Source: AC-32 sp046726435
GTDB taxonomy: Bacteria; Actinomycetota; Thermoleophilia; Gaiellales; Gaiellaceae
Assembly: GCA_046726435.1 (NCBI GenBank)
Contig: JBKPAM010000032.1
Coordinates: forward strand, 1 to 21,726
Reading direction: 5' to 3'
Length of the DNA: 21,726 bases
Part shown: positions 1-5,837 of the stretch, one piece after another
How the letters are laid out: the number at the start of each line of letters is the position of its first letter
How positions within the stretch are numbered: position 1 is the stretch's first letter
Position numbers and translations under genes: made by a program
The notes under the pieces: model-generated
What the model was told of the DNA's origin: nothing
The model's input: the letters and a program-made list of their open reading frames with translations, nothing else
Database searches by the model: none

Positions 1-242
1 ACGACCACCGACCCTTCCGTCTCGATCTGCGCCTCCAGCGACGTCCGCAGCGAGAGCTCCATGTCGGTCGCGGCGAGCTCGAGCTTCCCCTCGGAGGCCC
101 GCAGGAGAATCCCGGCGAGGATCTGCACGGTCGTCCGCGTCGAGACGCCTCGCGAGACGATCCCGAGCGCACGCGTCAGCTCCTCACGAGGGCAGGTGAC
201 CCTGAGCGTTCCCTGTGCAACCACAGCTTCAGCTTCCATCAT
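1..242 (-). CDS. dnaN: DNA polymerase III beta subunit (sliding clamp), N-terminal part, cut by window edge
   Basis: This encodes the start of the ring-shaped clamp that tethers the replicative polymerase to DNA. The minus strand opens with two adjacent ATG codons (242 and 239) and reads MMEAEAVVAQGTLRVTC, then a segment containing LTRALGIVSRGVSTRTTVQILAGIL and AATDMELSLR. These match the first clamp domain, in which ATDLE(I/L)-type motifs follow a helix and a strand. An AAAGGA ribosome-binding site lies at 252-257 on the minus strand, about 9 bases before the first ATG. About 80 residues are visible of a family length near 370. The rest lies beyond the left edge. Its position directly downstream of dnaA on the same strand is the usual dnaA-dnaN order. 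Identification is by motif and context. Confidence 0.93.
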   Translation of the reverse strand, partial: MMEAEAVVAQGTLRVTCPREELTRALGIVSRGVSTRTTVQILAGILLRASEGKLELAATDMELSLRTSLEAQIETEGSVV

Positions 243-349
243 TTATGAAATTCCTTTGTCGTAGTCGTAGGGAGTGTGGAGCACGGGGATGACGCCCTGG
301 TCCCGCTTGAGGAGCGGCATTCTGCTGTGGGCGGCAGGTGGGGAGAAAC

Positions 350-374
350 GGGCCCTGTCTACAGGGGCCCTGTC
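350..374 (-). terminator. GC-rich hairpin and 10-bp direct repeat between dnaA and dnaN
   Basis: On the plus strand GGGCCCTGTC occurs at 350-359 and again at 365-374. The intervening ACAGGG lets 350-358 fold onto 361-370 with one bulged base. Read on the minus strand, this is a strong GC hairpin 28-48 bases after the dnaA stop, followed by GTTTC. It may attenuate or end dnaA transcription ahead of dnaN. There is no long T run and the loop is tight, so the terminator call is tentative. The repeat could also be a protein-binding site. Confidence 0.3.
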
Positions 375-397
375 CGCAGCCGATTCCCTCCACAGCT

Positions 398-1741
398 TCA
401 CCGCGCCTGCTTGATGCGCGCGGTCAGCTCTTGCACAAGGTTGTACACATCCCGGTCCTCGCGGATCATGCGCGCGATCTTCGAGGTTGCGTGGATCACC
501 GTGGTGTGGTCGCGGCCGCCGAACTGCTTGCCAATCTTGGGCAGCGACGAGTCGGTCAGCTCGCGCGACAGGTACATGGCGACCTGCCGCGGGTAGACGA
601 TGTTCTGGGAGCGCTTGTCGCCGCAGAGCTCGTCGAGCGAGAGGCCGAAGCGATCGGAGACGAGCTCCTGGATCCGCTCGATCGAGACCTGGTGCACCTC
701 ACCCTGCGGAAACACGTCCTTGAGCACGTCCTGAGCAAGGTCCTCGGTCATCGGACGACCGGTGAGCGAGCAGAAAGCGACGACCCGTGTGAGCGCCCCT
801 TCGAGCTCGCGGATGTTGGACGAGATGCGGCCGGCGATGAACTCGAGCACCTTCGGGTCGGGCACGTGGATCCCGTCGGTCTTGACCTTTTTCCTCAGGA
901 TCGCGATCCGCGTCTCCAGGTCGGGCGGCTGGATGTCGGTAATCAGCCCCCACTCGAACCGTGAGCGCAGCCGCTCCTCGAGCGTCGAGATCTCGCGCGG
1001 CGGGCGATCGGACGAGATCACGATCTGCCCGCCGGCCTCGTAGATCGAGTTGAAGGTGTGGAAGAACTCTTCCTGGATTCGCTCCTTGTGCTCGAAGAAC
1101 TGGATGTCGTCGATCAGGAGCAGGTCGTAGGCCCGGTAGCGCTGCTTGAACCCCTCGATCCGCTTGTCGCGCAGCGCGTTGATGAAGTCGTTCATGAAGG
1201 TCTCGCTCGTCACGTAGCGGACCGAGAGCTCGACCTGGTTGTCGTTCACGTACTGCGCGATCGCCTGCAGAAGGTGCGTCTTGCCGAGCCCGGTGCCGCC
1301 GTAGATGAACAGCGGGTTGTAGGCCTGGGCCGGCGCCTCGGCGACGGCGAGCGCGGCGGCATGCGCGAAGCGGTTCGACGAGCCGATCACGAACGAGTCG
1401 AAGGTGTACTTCGGGTTCAGTCCGAGCGCCATCGCCTCGCGGCGGTGCACCTCGACCGCCTCCGGGAGCTCGCCTTCGTGCTCGGTCACCGCGAGCTGGA
1501 TTCGACGCTCGTGCCCCGTCGCGTCACCGACCGCGGCGTTGATCAGGCCGATGAAGTGGCCCTCGATCCAGTCGCGCGTGAAGTCGTTCGGGACGGCGAG
1601 CACGAACGTGTCCTGACTCAACTCGAGCCCCTCGACGTGGTCGAACCACGTGCGGTACGTCGTCTCGTTGAGGGCGCCCCTGAGCCGACCAGACACCTCG
1701 CTCCACAGGCCTTCCGCTGTCAGCTCGATTGAGGGCTCCAC
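398..1741 (-). CDS. dnaA: Chromosomal replication initiator protein DnaA
   Basis: DnaA binds the origin as an ATP-bound AAA+ filament, melts it and loads the helicase. From the GTG at 1741 the product is 447 residues, a normal length. Domain I begins at LWSEVSGRLRGALNETTYRTWF (near residues 12-33). The Walker A motif GGTGLGKT is at about 148-155, and Walker B LLLIDDIQF at about 207-215. The domain IV DnaA-box-binding signature GGRDHTTVIHA is at about 408-418. The frame stays open to an ATG at 1951, but those extra 70 residues look non-coding and would swallow most of the origin gap. The GTG is preceded by AAGGAG about 14 bases upstream, which is long spacing but the best option. The gene is divergent from rpmH across the putative origin. 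Confidence 0.97.
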   Translation of the reverse strand: MEPSIELTAEGLWSEVSGRLRGALNETTYRTWFDHVEGLELSQDTFVLAVPNDFTRDWIEGHFIGLINAAVGDATGHERRIQLAVTEHEGELPEAVEVHRREAMALGLNPKYTFDSFVIGSSNRFAHAAALAVAEAPAQAYNPLFIYGGTGLGKTHLLQAIAQYVNDNQVELSVRYVTSETFMNDFINALRDKRIEGFKQRYRAYDLLLIDDIQFFEHKERIQEEFFHTFNSIYEAGGQIVISSDRPPREISTLEERLRSRFEWGLITDIQPPDLETRIAILRKKVKTDGIHVPDPKVLEFIAGRISSNIRELEGALTRVVAFCSLTGRPMTEDLAQDVLKDVFPQGEVHQVSIERIQELVSDRFGLSLDELCGDKRSQNIVYPRQVAMYLSRELTDSSLPKIGKQFGGRDHTTVIHATSKIARMIREDRDVYNLVQELTARIKQAR

Positions 1742-2065
1742 GCTGCCGGTTCGTGCTCCTTGTGGGGGAAGGCGAGGGCCGAGCATAGCAGCGAGGCGGC
1801 GGCCTCTCAACGCCCTCGCGGGCGTGCCCGCGTGGACGAAAAGTGCCGAATTTACAGGGGGAAAGGTACACTCCACACCTGCGTCCACACCTGTGGACGG
1901 TCCTGCCGGAAGAGGCGACGCTTGCATCGTTCGGAGCGGCTTGCGCGCCATGTTTCACGCTCTGCTTGTGCACCGAAAAGTCTGTGGAGAACCGTTCCCG
2001 AACGCCTCGCTATACTGACTTTCGGCCGCCCGATCCCGGGCGGTTCTTCTTCACCTCTCCGACTC
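1742..2065. other. oriC: Putative origin of replication (oriC), dnaA-rpmH intergenic region
   Basis: This 324-bp stretch holds no gene. It separates divergent dnaA and rpmH, the usual site of oriC in Gram-positive chromosomes. DnaA-box-like motifs built on the core TCCACA cluster here: CACTCCACA at 1869-1877, GCGTCCACA at 1881-1889, TGTGGACGG at 1892-1900 (minus) and TGTGGAGAA at 1983-1991 (minus). A weaker TTGTGCACC lies at 1966-1974, and one more core, CGCTCCACA, lies at 1699-1707 inside dnaA. The pair at 1881-1900 faces head to head. A relatively AT-rich patch (about 1838-1858) could be the unwinding element, but it is modest. All boxes deviate from TTATCCACA or TTGTCCACA, so the assignment rests on clustering plus context. 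Confidence 0.75.
2011..2016 (+). promoter_or_regulatory. Candidate -10 element (TATACT) of the rpmH operon promoter
   Basis: TATACT stands out in an otherwise GC-rich setting, about 50 bases upstream of the rpmH start. No clear -35 hexamer is seen at 17-base spacing (AGAACC). A DnaA-box-like motif at 1983-1991 would sit over the -35 position, so DnaA could modulate this promoter. That last point is inference. Confidence 0.35.
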
Positions 2066-2200
2066 GTGAAACGGACCTACCAGCCCAACGTGCGCAGGCG
2101 GAAGCGGAGGCACGGCTTCCGCGCCCGCATGTCGACGCGTGCAGGCCGCGCGATCCTGAAGCGCCGGCGCGCGCGGGGCCGCAAGCGCCTGTCGGCCTGA
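2066..2200 (+). CDS. rpmH: 50S ribosomal protein L34
   Basis: The 44-residue, highly basic product begins MKRTYQPNVRRRKRRHGFRA (GTG start at 2066) and ends GRKRLSA, which is the complete and typical L34 sequence. L34 is a late-assembling component of the large ribosomal subunit. The gene opens the plus-strand operon on the other side of oriC from dnaA and lies 9 bases before rnpA. The frame is open upstream into the origin gap, but the L34 family starts at the KRTYQP motif, so the GTG at 2066 is the start. Confidence 0.97.
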   Translation: MKRTYQPNVRRRKRRHGFRARMSTRAGRAILKRRRARGRKRLSA

Positions 2201-2209
2201 GCGTCGAGC

Positions 2210-2560
2210 GTGCAACGCCGCCACCGCCTCTCGCGCTCGCGCGACTTCGATGCGGTCTACCGGCACGGCCGCTCCGTCTCGACTCGCTACCTCGTCCTCT
2301 ACTGGTTTGCGCGTGAAGATGATGCGGAGCCCGGCGCCCGGGTGGGGCTCGCGGTCCCGAAGGGAGTCGGCACCGCCGTCGTGCGCAACAAGCTGAAGCG
2401 CCGCCTGCGGGAGGCCTTCCGCGAGCGCCTCCCGGAGCTGCCGCAGGACCAGGACTACGTGCTCGTCGCCCGGCCGGGACTGGCGGAGGCGGTAGAGGCT
2501 CGCGGCTTCGACTGGCTCGGCGAGCGGGTTGGCGAGATTCTCCGGAAGGCCGCGGCATGA
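2210..2560 (+). CDS. rnpA: Ribonuclease P protein component
   Basis: This is the protein subunit of RNase P, which assists the catalytic RNA in 5' maturation of tRNA. The 116-residue product has the family layout: an N-terminal RLSRSRDFDAVYRHGRS segment, a central strand GLAVPKGVGTAVVRN, and the RNA-binding signature RNKLKRRLREAFR at about 59-71. Length is normal. The start is GTG at 2210, 9 bases after the rpmH stop. The stop (2558-2560) overlaps an ATG at 2557 that opens a 33-residue frame described separately. Confidence 0.96.
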   Translation: MQRRHRLSRSRDFDAVYRHGRSVSTRYLVLYWFAREDDAEPGARVGLAVPKGVGTAVVRNKLKRRLREAFRERLPELPQDQDYVLVARPGLAEAVEARGFDWLGERVGEILRKAAA

Positions 2561-2658
2561 GGCGTCGCTTGCGATGCCGACTTCAGGACGTGCGGGCCTG
2601 CCCGCTCGTCCGTGTGCGCAACCAGCCGGAAACGGTGGACTTCGAGGTGACGGTGTGA
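2557..2658 (+). CDS. Small bridging reading frame (33 aa) between rnpA and yidD, unknown function
   Basis: I do not recognise this product. It starts at ATG 2557, overlapping the rnpA stop as ATGA. It ends with TGA at 2656-2658, overlapping the yidD GTG start at 2655. A good ribosome-binding site, GGAAGG at 2544-2549, sits 7 bases upstream. The peptide starts MRRRLRCRLQDVRACPLV and ends QPETVDFEVTV, with a basic N-terminus and two cysteines. By hand count, GC at codon positions 1, 2 and 3 is about 73, 45 and 82 percent, the pattern of genuine genes in a GC-rich genome. The yidD frame over the same bases has a third-position GC near 47 percent. It may encode a real micropeptide or merely keep ribosomes moving between rnpA and yidD. 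Confidence 0.5.
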   Translation: MRRRLRCRLQDVRACPLVRVRNQPETVDFEVTV

Positions 2659-2903
2659 GGTACGCGCTGCGAGCACCGACCTATCTCGGCCTGGCCCTCG
2701 TCTACCTCTATCGCTTCACCTTCGGGGCGCTTTCCAGCGGCTCGTGCAAGTACCACCCGACCTGCTCGCAGTACGCGCTGGACGCGCTGCGCCGCTACGG
2801 CCTCGTGCGCGGCTCGATCCTCGCCGGCTGGCGCCTGCTCCGCTGTAACCCGTGGAGCCGGGGCGGGGTCGACTACGTCGAGCACCAGAGACCTTTCCGA
2901 TGA
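2655..2903 (+). CDS. yidD: Membrane protein insertion efficiency factor YidD
   Basis: YidD is a small membrane-associated helper of the YidC insertase. From GTG 2655 the product is 82 residues. It has the hallmark cysteine-rich core, with SCKYHPTCSQYALDALRRYG followed by LRCNPWSRGGVDYV, and an amphipathic N-terminus (PTYLGLALVYLYRFTF). The frame extends back to 2529, but the added residues overlap rnpA and have non-coding third-position composition, so I reject the longer form. GAGG lies 5 bases upstream of the GTG. The stop overlaps the yidC start (ATGA at 2900-2903), implying coupled translation with its functional partner. Confidence 0.93.
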   Translation: MRYALRAPTYLGLALVYLYRFTFGALSSGSCKYHPTCSQYALDALRRYGLVRGSILAGWRLLRCNPWSRGGVDYVEHQRPFR

Positions 2904-3733
2904 TCCTCGCGGCTCTCCACCTGATCCTCGGCTCGCCGCTGTCGCCGCTCGAGGACCTCCTCCGTCACGTCCTCAACTGGCTCCACAGCTCGATCGGCCT
3001 TACCTGGGCCTGGTCGATCGTGGGCCTCACCGTGATCGTGCGGCTGCTGCTGGTGCCGCTCACCGTCCGGCAGATCCATTCGATGCAGAACCTTCAGCGG
3101 CACGCGCCGCAGATGAAGGAGATCCAGAAGAAGTACAAGGCCGACAAGAAGCGCCAGCAGGAAGAGCTGATGAAGTTCTACCGCGAGAACAACATCAACC
3201 CCGCCGCGTCCTGCCTGCCGCTGCTGGCGCAGTTCCCGGTCTTCATCGCGCTCTACCTCGTCCTTCGCCAGTTCTCGAAGCACCCGCCCGCCGGCGACCT
3301 TTCCTGGCTGTACGGCCTCGTCCCGAACATCGCCGATCACGCGAACCAGCACTGGTCCGGCTACCTGCTGCTGGCCGTCTACGTCGTCAGCCAACTCGTG
3401 TCGACGTACCTGATGTCGTCGACGATGGACCGCTCGCAGCGGATCCTGATGATGGTCCTGCCGCTCGTCTTCGTGACGTTCCTGCTCAACTTCCCGGTCG
3501 GCCTCGTCATCTACTGGGTCACGACCAACCTGTGGACGGTCGGGCAGGGACTCATCACCCGGCGGTTGGTGCCACGGCCCACGCCGCCCGAACGGCGAAG
3601 CTCGCGCACGCCGCCGAAGGAGGGCGCACCGGCCCCGGCCGTCACCTCCGAGCCTCCTCCCGCCCCGGCCCCGGCGGCCTCGAACGCACCGCGCCGCGTG
3701 CGGCGCAAGAAGAAGAAAAAGGCCCGGCGATGA
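2900..3733 (+). CDS. yidC: Membrane protein insertase YidC (Oxa1 family)
   Basis: YidC inserts and folds inner-membrane proteins alone or with SecYEG. From ATG 2900 (overlapping the yidD stop) the product is 277 residues, the short Gram-positive form without the large periplasmic domain. A first hydrophobic segment (about 1-12) precedes the segment with TWAWSIVGLTVIVRLLLVPL (about 35-54), which carries the conserved insertion-groove arginine at about 48. A charged cytoplasmic loop follows (QMKEIQKKYKADKKRQQEE). Further membrane segments include LPLLAQFPVFIALYLVL, GYLLLAVYVVSQLV and ILMMVLPLVFVTFLLNFPVG. The C-terminal tail is Pro/Ala-rich and ends in a lysine/arginine cluster (RRVRRKKKKKARR), which may contact the ribosome as in other Gram-positive YidC tails (inference). 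Confidence 0.96.
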   Translation: MILAALHLILGSPLSPLEDLLRHVLNWLHSSIGLTWAWSIVGLTVIVRLLLVPLTVRQIHSMQNLQRHAPQMKEIQKKYKADKKRQQEELMKFYRENNINPAASCLPLLAQFPVFIALYLVLRQFSKHPPAGDLSWLYGLVPNIADHANQHWSGYLLLAVYVVSQLVSTYLMSSTMDRSQRILMMVLPLVFVTFLLNFPVGLVIYWVTTNLWTVGQGLITRRLVPRPTPPERRSSRTPPKEGAPAPAVTSEPPPAPAPAASNAPRRVRRKKKKKARR

Positions 3734-3813
3734 CCACGCTACGCGTTTGGTTTGGTCGCGCTGATCGTTCTGTGTGCCCGGTGTACAGGGCCCACTCGGA
3801 AGCAATTGCGTGA
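3730..3813 (+). CDS. Possible small bridging reading frame (27 aa) between yidC and jag
   Basis: An ATG at 3730 overlaps the yidC stop (ATGA). The frame runs 27 codons to TGA at 3811-3813, overlapping the jag GTG start (GTGA at 3810). The peptide starts MTTLRVWFGRADRSVC. Coding evidence is weaker than for the similar frame after rnpA. Third-position GC is only about 59 percent, about equal to position 2, and the ribosome-binding site (AAGG, 7 bases upstream) is modest. It could simply relay ribosomes from yidC to jag, or be chance. Confidence 0.25.
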   Translation: MTTLRVWFGRADRSVCPVYRAHSEAIA

Positions 3814-4496
3814 CCGAGGCTGAGGGGCTTCAGGTGGAAGCGACCGGCGAGACCGTCGGCGAGGCGAAGTGGGCCGCGCTACGCGAGCTCGAGAAGCTCC
3901 AGCCCGGGATCGACAAGGCGGCGGTCCGGTTTCAGGTGATCTCCGAGGGCGAGCGCGGGCTGCTCGGCGTGGGCTACGCGCCGGCGCGCGTGGTCGCGAC
4001 TGCGGAACCGGTCGCAGCGGTGCCTGCCGCCGAACGGGTCGACGAGAGCGATGAGGCCGCCGAGGTGCGCGAGGTGCTCGATCGCATCGTCGAGGCGGTC
4101 GGCGTGCGCGCCAGGATCGAGATCGCGGAGGACGAGGAGACGGTGAGGGCGACGTTCGCGGGCGGAGAGCTGGGACTGCTGATCGGAAAGCACGGGCAGA
4201 CGATCGACGCGATCCAGTACCTAGTGAACGCGGTCGTCTGGCGCGGCCGCGGCGAGGAGCGCAAGGCAGTCGTGGTCGATGCGGCGGGGTACCGCGCGCG
4301 ACGTGAGGCGACGCTTACCGCGCTGGCGACGCGCAGTGCCGAGCGAGCGGTCTCGTCGGCCCAGCCGGTCGATCTCGAGCCGATGACGGCGGTCGAGCGG
4401 AAGGTCGTGCACCTGTGCCTGAAGGACTTCCCGGGCGTGGTCACGCGGAGCGAGGGCACGGAGCCCAACCGCTTCGTCGTGATCGAGCCCGAGTAA
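3810..4496 (+). CDS. jag: Jag-type RNA-binding protein with KH and R3H domains (KhpB-like)
   Basis: Jag/KhpB proteins bind RNA and, in firmicutes, influence cell elongation and division. The 228-residue product (GTG start at 3810) has three parts. An N-terminal Jag_N domain (about 1-60) contains VEATGETVGEAKWAAL and SEGERGLLGVG. A KH domain has the GLLIGKHGQTIDAIQYLVN loop at about 122-140. A C-terminal R3H domain runs from ERKVVHLCLKDFPGV to NRFVVIEP (about 196-227). An acidic Ala/Glu linker joins the first two. GGAAG lies 7 bases before the GTG. The upstream alternative at 3774 adds residues unlike the family. Position between yidC and rsmG is the standard one. Confidence 0.93.
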   Translation: MTEAEGLQVEATGETVGEAKWAALRELEKLQPGIDKAAVRFQVISEGERGLLGVGYAPARVVATAEPVAAVPAAERVDESDEAAEVREVLDRIVEAVGVRARIEIAEDEETVRATFAGGELGLLIGKHGQTIDAIQYLVNAVVWRGRGEERKAVVVDAAGYRARREATLTALATRSAERAVSSAQPVDLEPMTAVERKVVHLCLKDFPGVVTRSEGTEPNRFVVIEPE

Positions 4497-5068
4497 TCGA
4501 GCGCTGGCTCGACCAGCTCGTCGCCACCCCAGGATTGACATCGCTTTCAGGTGAGGAGGCGCGGCGGGTGCACCTCGAGGAGAGCCTCGCCGCTGTCGGC
4601 GTCGTGCAGCAGTACGAGGGGCCGATCGTGGACGTCGGGTCGGGCGGGGGCGCGCCGGGGATTCCGCTTGCGGCTGCGTTGCCGGAGCGCGAGGTCACAT
4701 TGCTCGAGTCGAACCGCCGCAAGTGCGACTTCCTCGAGCGCTGGACGCGTGAGCTGCCCAACGCACGCGTCCTGTACGGTCGAGCCGAGGAGCAGCCCGT
4801 CGACTCGTGGGGTGTGGCGGTCGCGAAGGCGCTGGCGCCGCCGCCGGTTGCGGCCGAGTGGTGCCTGTCGCTCGTCGCGCCGGGCGGGGCGGCCGTGCTC
4901 TTCACGGGGCCGACCGCGGATGTGGAGCAAGCTGCCCGCGTCGCCGAGCAGCTCACGGCCGAACGGGTCCAGGCACCGCCCGGCCTGCTCGTCCTGCGCA
5001 AGCTCGCGCCGACTCCGCCGGGGTTCCCGCGCCGCGCCGGCGCGGCGAGGAAACGTCCGCTTGCCTAG
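4496..5068 (+). CDS. rsmG: 16S rRNA (guanine-N7) methyltransferase RsmG; start codon unresolved
   Basis: RsmG uses S-adenosylmethionine to methylate 16S rRNA at G527 (E. coli numbering). The family core is clear: HLEESL, then the SAM-binding loop DVGSGGGAPGIPLAAALP, VTLLESNRRKCDFLERW, and the GVAVAKALAPPPVAAEW region. The start is odd. Family-like sequence begins at about IERWLDQLVATPGLTSL, yet between the jag stop and that point the frame has no ATG, GTG or TTG, only an ATC at 4496 touching the jag TAA. Conventional choices are a GTG at 4415 (GGAAGG 10 bases upstream, but 82 bases inside jag with junk-like residues), a TTG at 4535, or a GTG at 4568 (GAGGAG 9 bases upstream, losing the N-terminal helix). 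I give coordinates from the first family-like residue. Confidence 0.88.
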   Translation: MERWLDQLVATPGLTSLSGEEARRVHLEESLAAVGVVQQYEGPIVDVGSGGGAPGIPLAAALPEREVTLLESNRRKCDFLERWTRELPNARVLYGRAEEQPVDSWGVAVAKALAPPPVAAEWCLSLVAPGGAAVLFTGPTADVEQAARVAEQLTAERVQAPPGLLVLRKLAPTPPGFPRRAGAARKRPLA

Positions 5069-5081
5069 CTAGCGTGGCCGT

Positions 5082-5837
5082 ATGCCCGGCCGGGTGTACG
5101 CCCTTGCCAACCAGAAAGGTGGCGTCGGCAAGACGACGACCGCGATCAACCTCGCCGCGTGCCTGGCGGAGGCGGGCGAGCGGACGCTCGTGGTCGACCT
5201 CGACCCGCAGGCCAACGCGACCTCCGGGCTCGGCGAGCGGGCGAACGGGAGCTCGTCGCTCGACCTGCTCGACGGGATCGCCCTGTCGAAGCTCGCGAAG
5301 CCGACCCGCTTTGCCCGGCTCGACCTCGTGCCGGCAAGAGCGGACCTCGCCGGGGCCGCGGTCGAGCTGGCGCGCCGCTCGGACGGCGAGCGCTTTCTCG
5401 CCGACGGGCTCGCGGGCGCCGGGGACGGCTACTCGTTCGTCTTCGTCGATTGCCCGCCATCGCTCGGCCCGCTGACCGTGAATGCGCTTGCAGCGGCCGA
5501 CCGCGTGCTCGTGCCGGTGCAGGCCGAGTACTACGCGCTCGAGGGGCTGGCGCAGCTGGTCGGCTCGGTCGAGCTCGTCCGCTCGCGCCTGAACCCGCGG
5601 CTCACGCTCGGCGGCGTGCTGCTGACGATGGTCGACCGGCGCACGCGGCTCGCAGCCGACGTCGCTGCCGAGGTGCGCCGGCACTTCGGCGAGCTCGTCT
5701 TTCGCACCGCGGTGCCGCGCTCGGTGCGGGTGGCCGAGGCGCCGAGCCACGGACTGCCGGTGACCGCATACGACCGCAGCTCGGCCGGCGCCGACGCGTA
5801 CTGGAAGGTGGCGATGGAGCTTGTCAGCCGTTCCTAA
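5082..5837 (+). CDS. parA: Chromosome partitioning ATPase ParA (Soj)
   Basis: ParA binds DNA non-specifically when ATP-bound and drives segregation of ParB-parS complexes. The 251-residue product (ATG 5082) begins MPGRVYALANQKGGVGKTTT, with the deviant Walker A motif KGGVGKTT at about 12-19 including its signature lysine. It continues with VVDLDPQANATSGLG, the Walker B region FVFVDCPPSLGPLTVNALAAAD, and VPVQAEYYALEGLAQL, all characteristic of Soj proteins. The N-terminus is short, without a DNA-binding extension, as expected for a chromosomal Soj. It overlaps parB by 17 bases, so the two are probably translated together. Confidence 0.96.
   Translation: MPGRVYALANQKGGVGKTTTAINLAACLAEAGERTLVVDLDPQANATSGLGERANGSSSLDLLDGIALSKLAKPTRFARLDLVPARADLAGAAVELARRSDGERFLADGLAGAGDGYSFVFVDCPPSLGPLTVNALAAADRVLVPVQAEYYALEGLAQLVGSVELVRSRLNPRLTLGGVLLTMVDRRTRLAADVAAEVRRHFGELVFRTAVPRSVRVAEAPSHGLPVTAYDRSSAGADAYWKVAMELVSRS

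Noticed and set aside
1742..1951. Extension of dnaA to an ATG at 1951 (70 extra residues)
   Set aside because: The added residues are not DnaA-like and cover the DnaA-box cluster. Domain I starts right after the GTG at 1741.
2529..2654. Longer YidD starting at 2529
   Set aside because: The extension overlaps rnpA, has third-position GC near 47 percent and does not match the family. The GTG at 2655 has a ribosome-binding site.
4488..4500. Programmed -1 frameshift joining jag and rsmG
   Set aside because: No slippery heptamer is visible before the jag stop. It is kept only as one option in the rsmG start finding.
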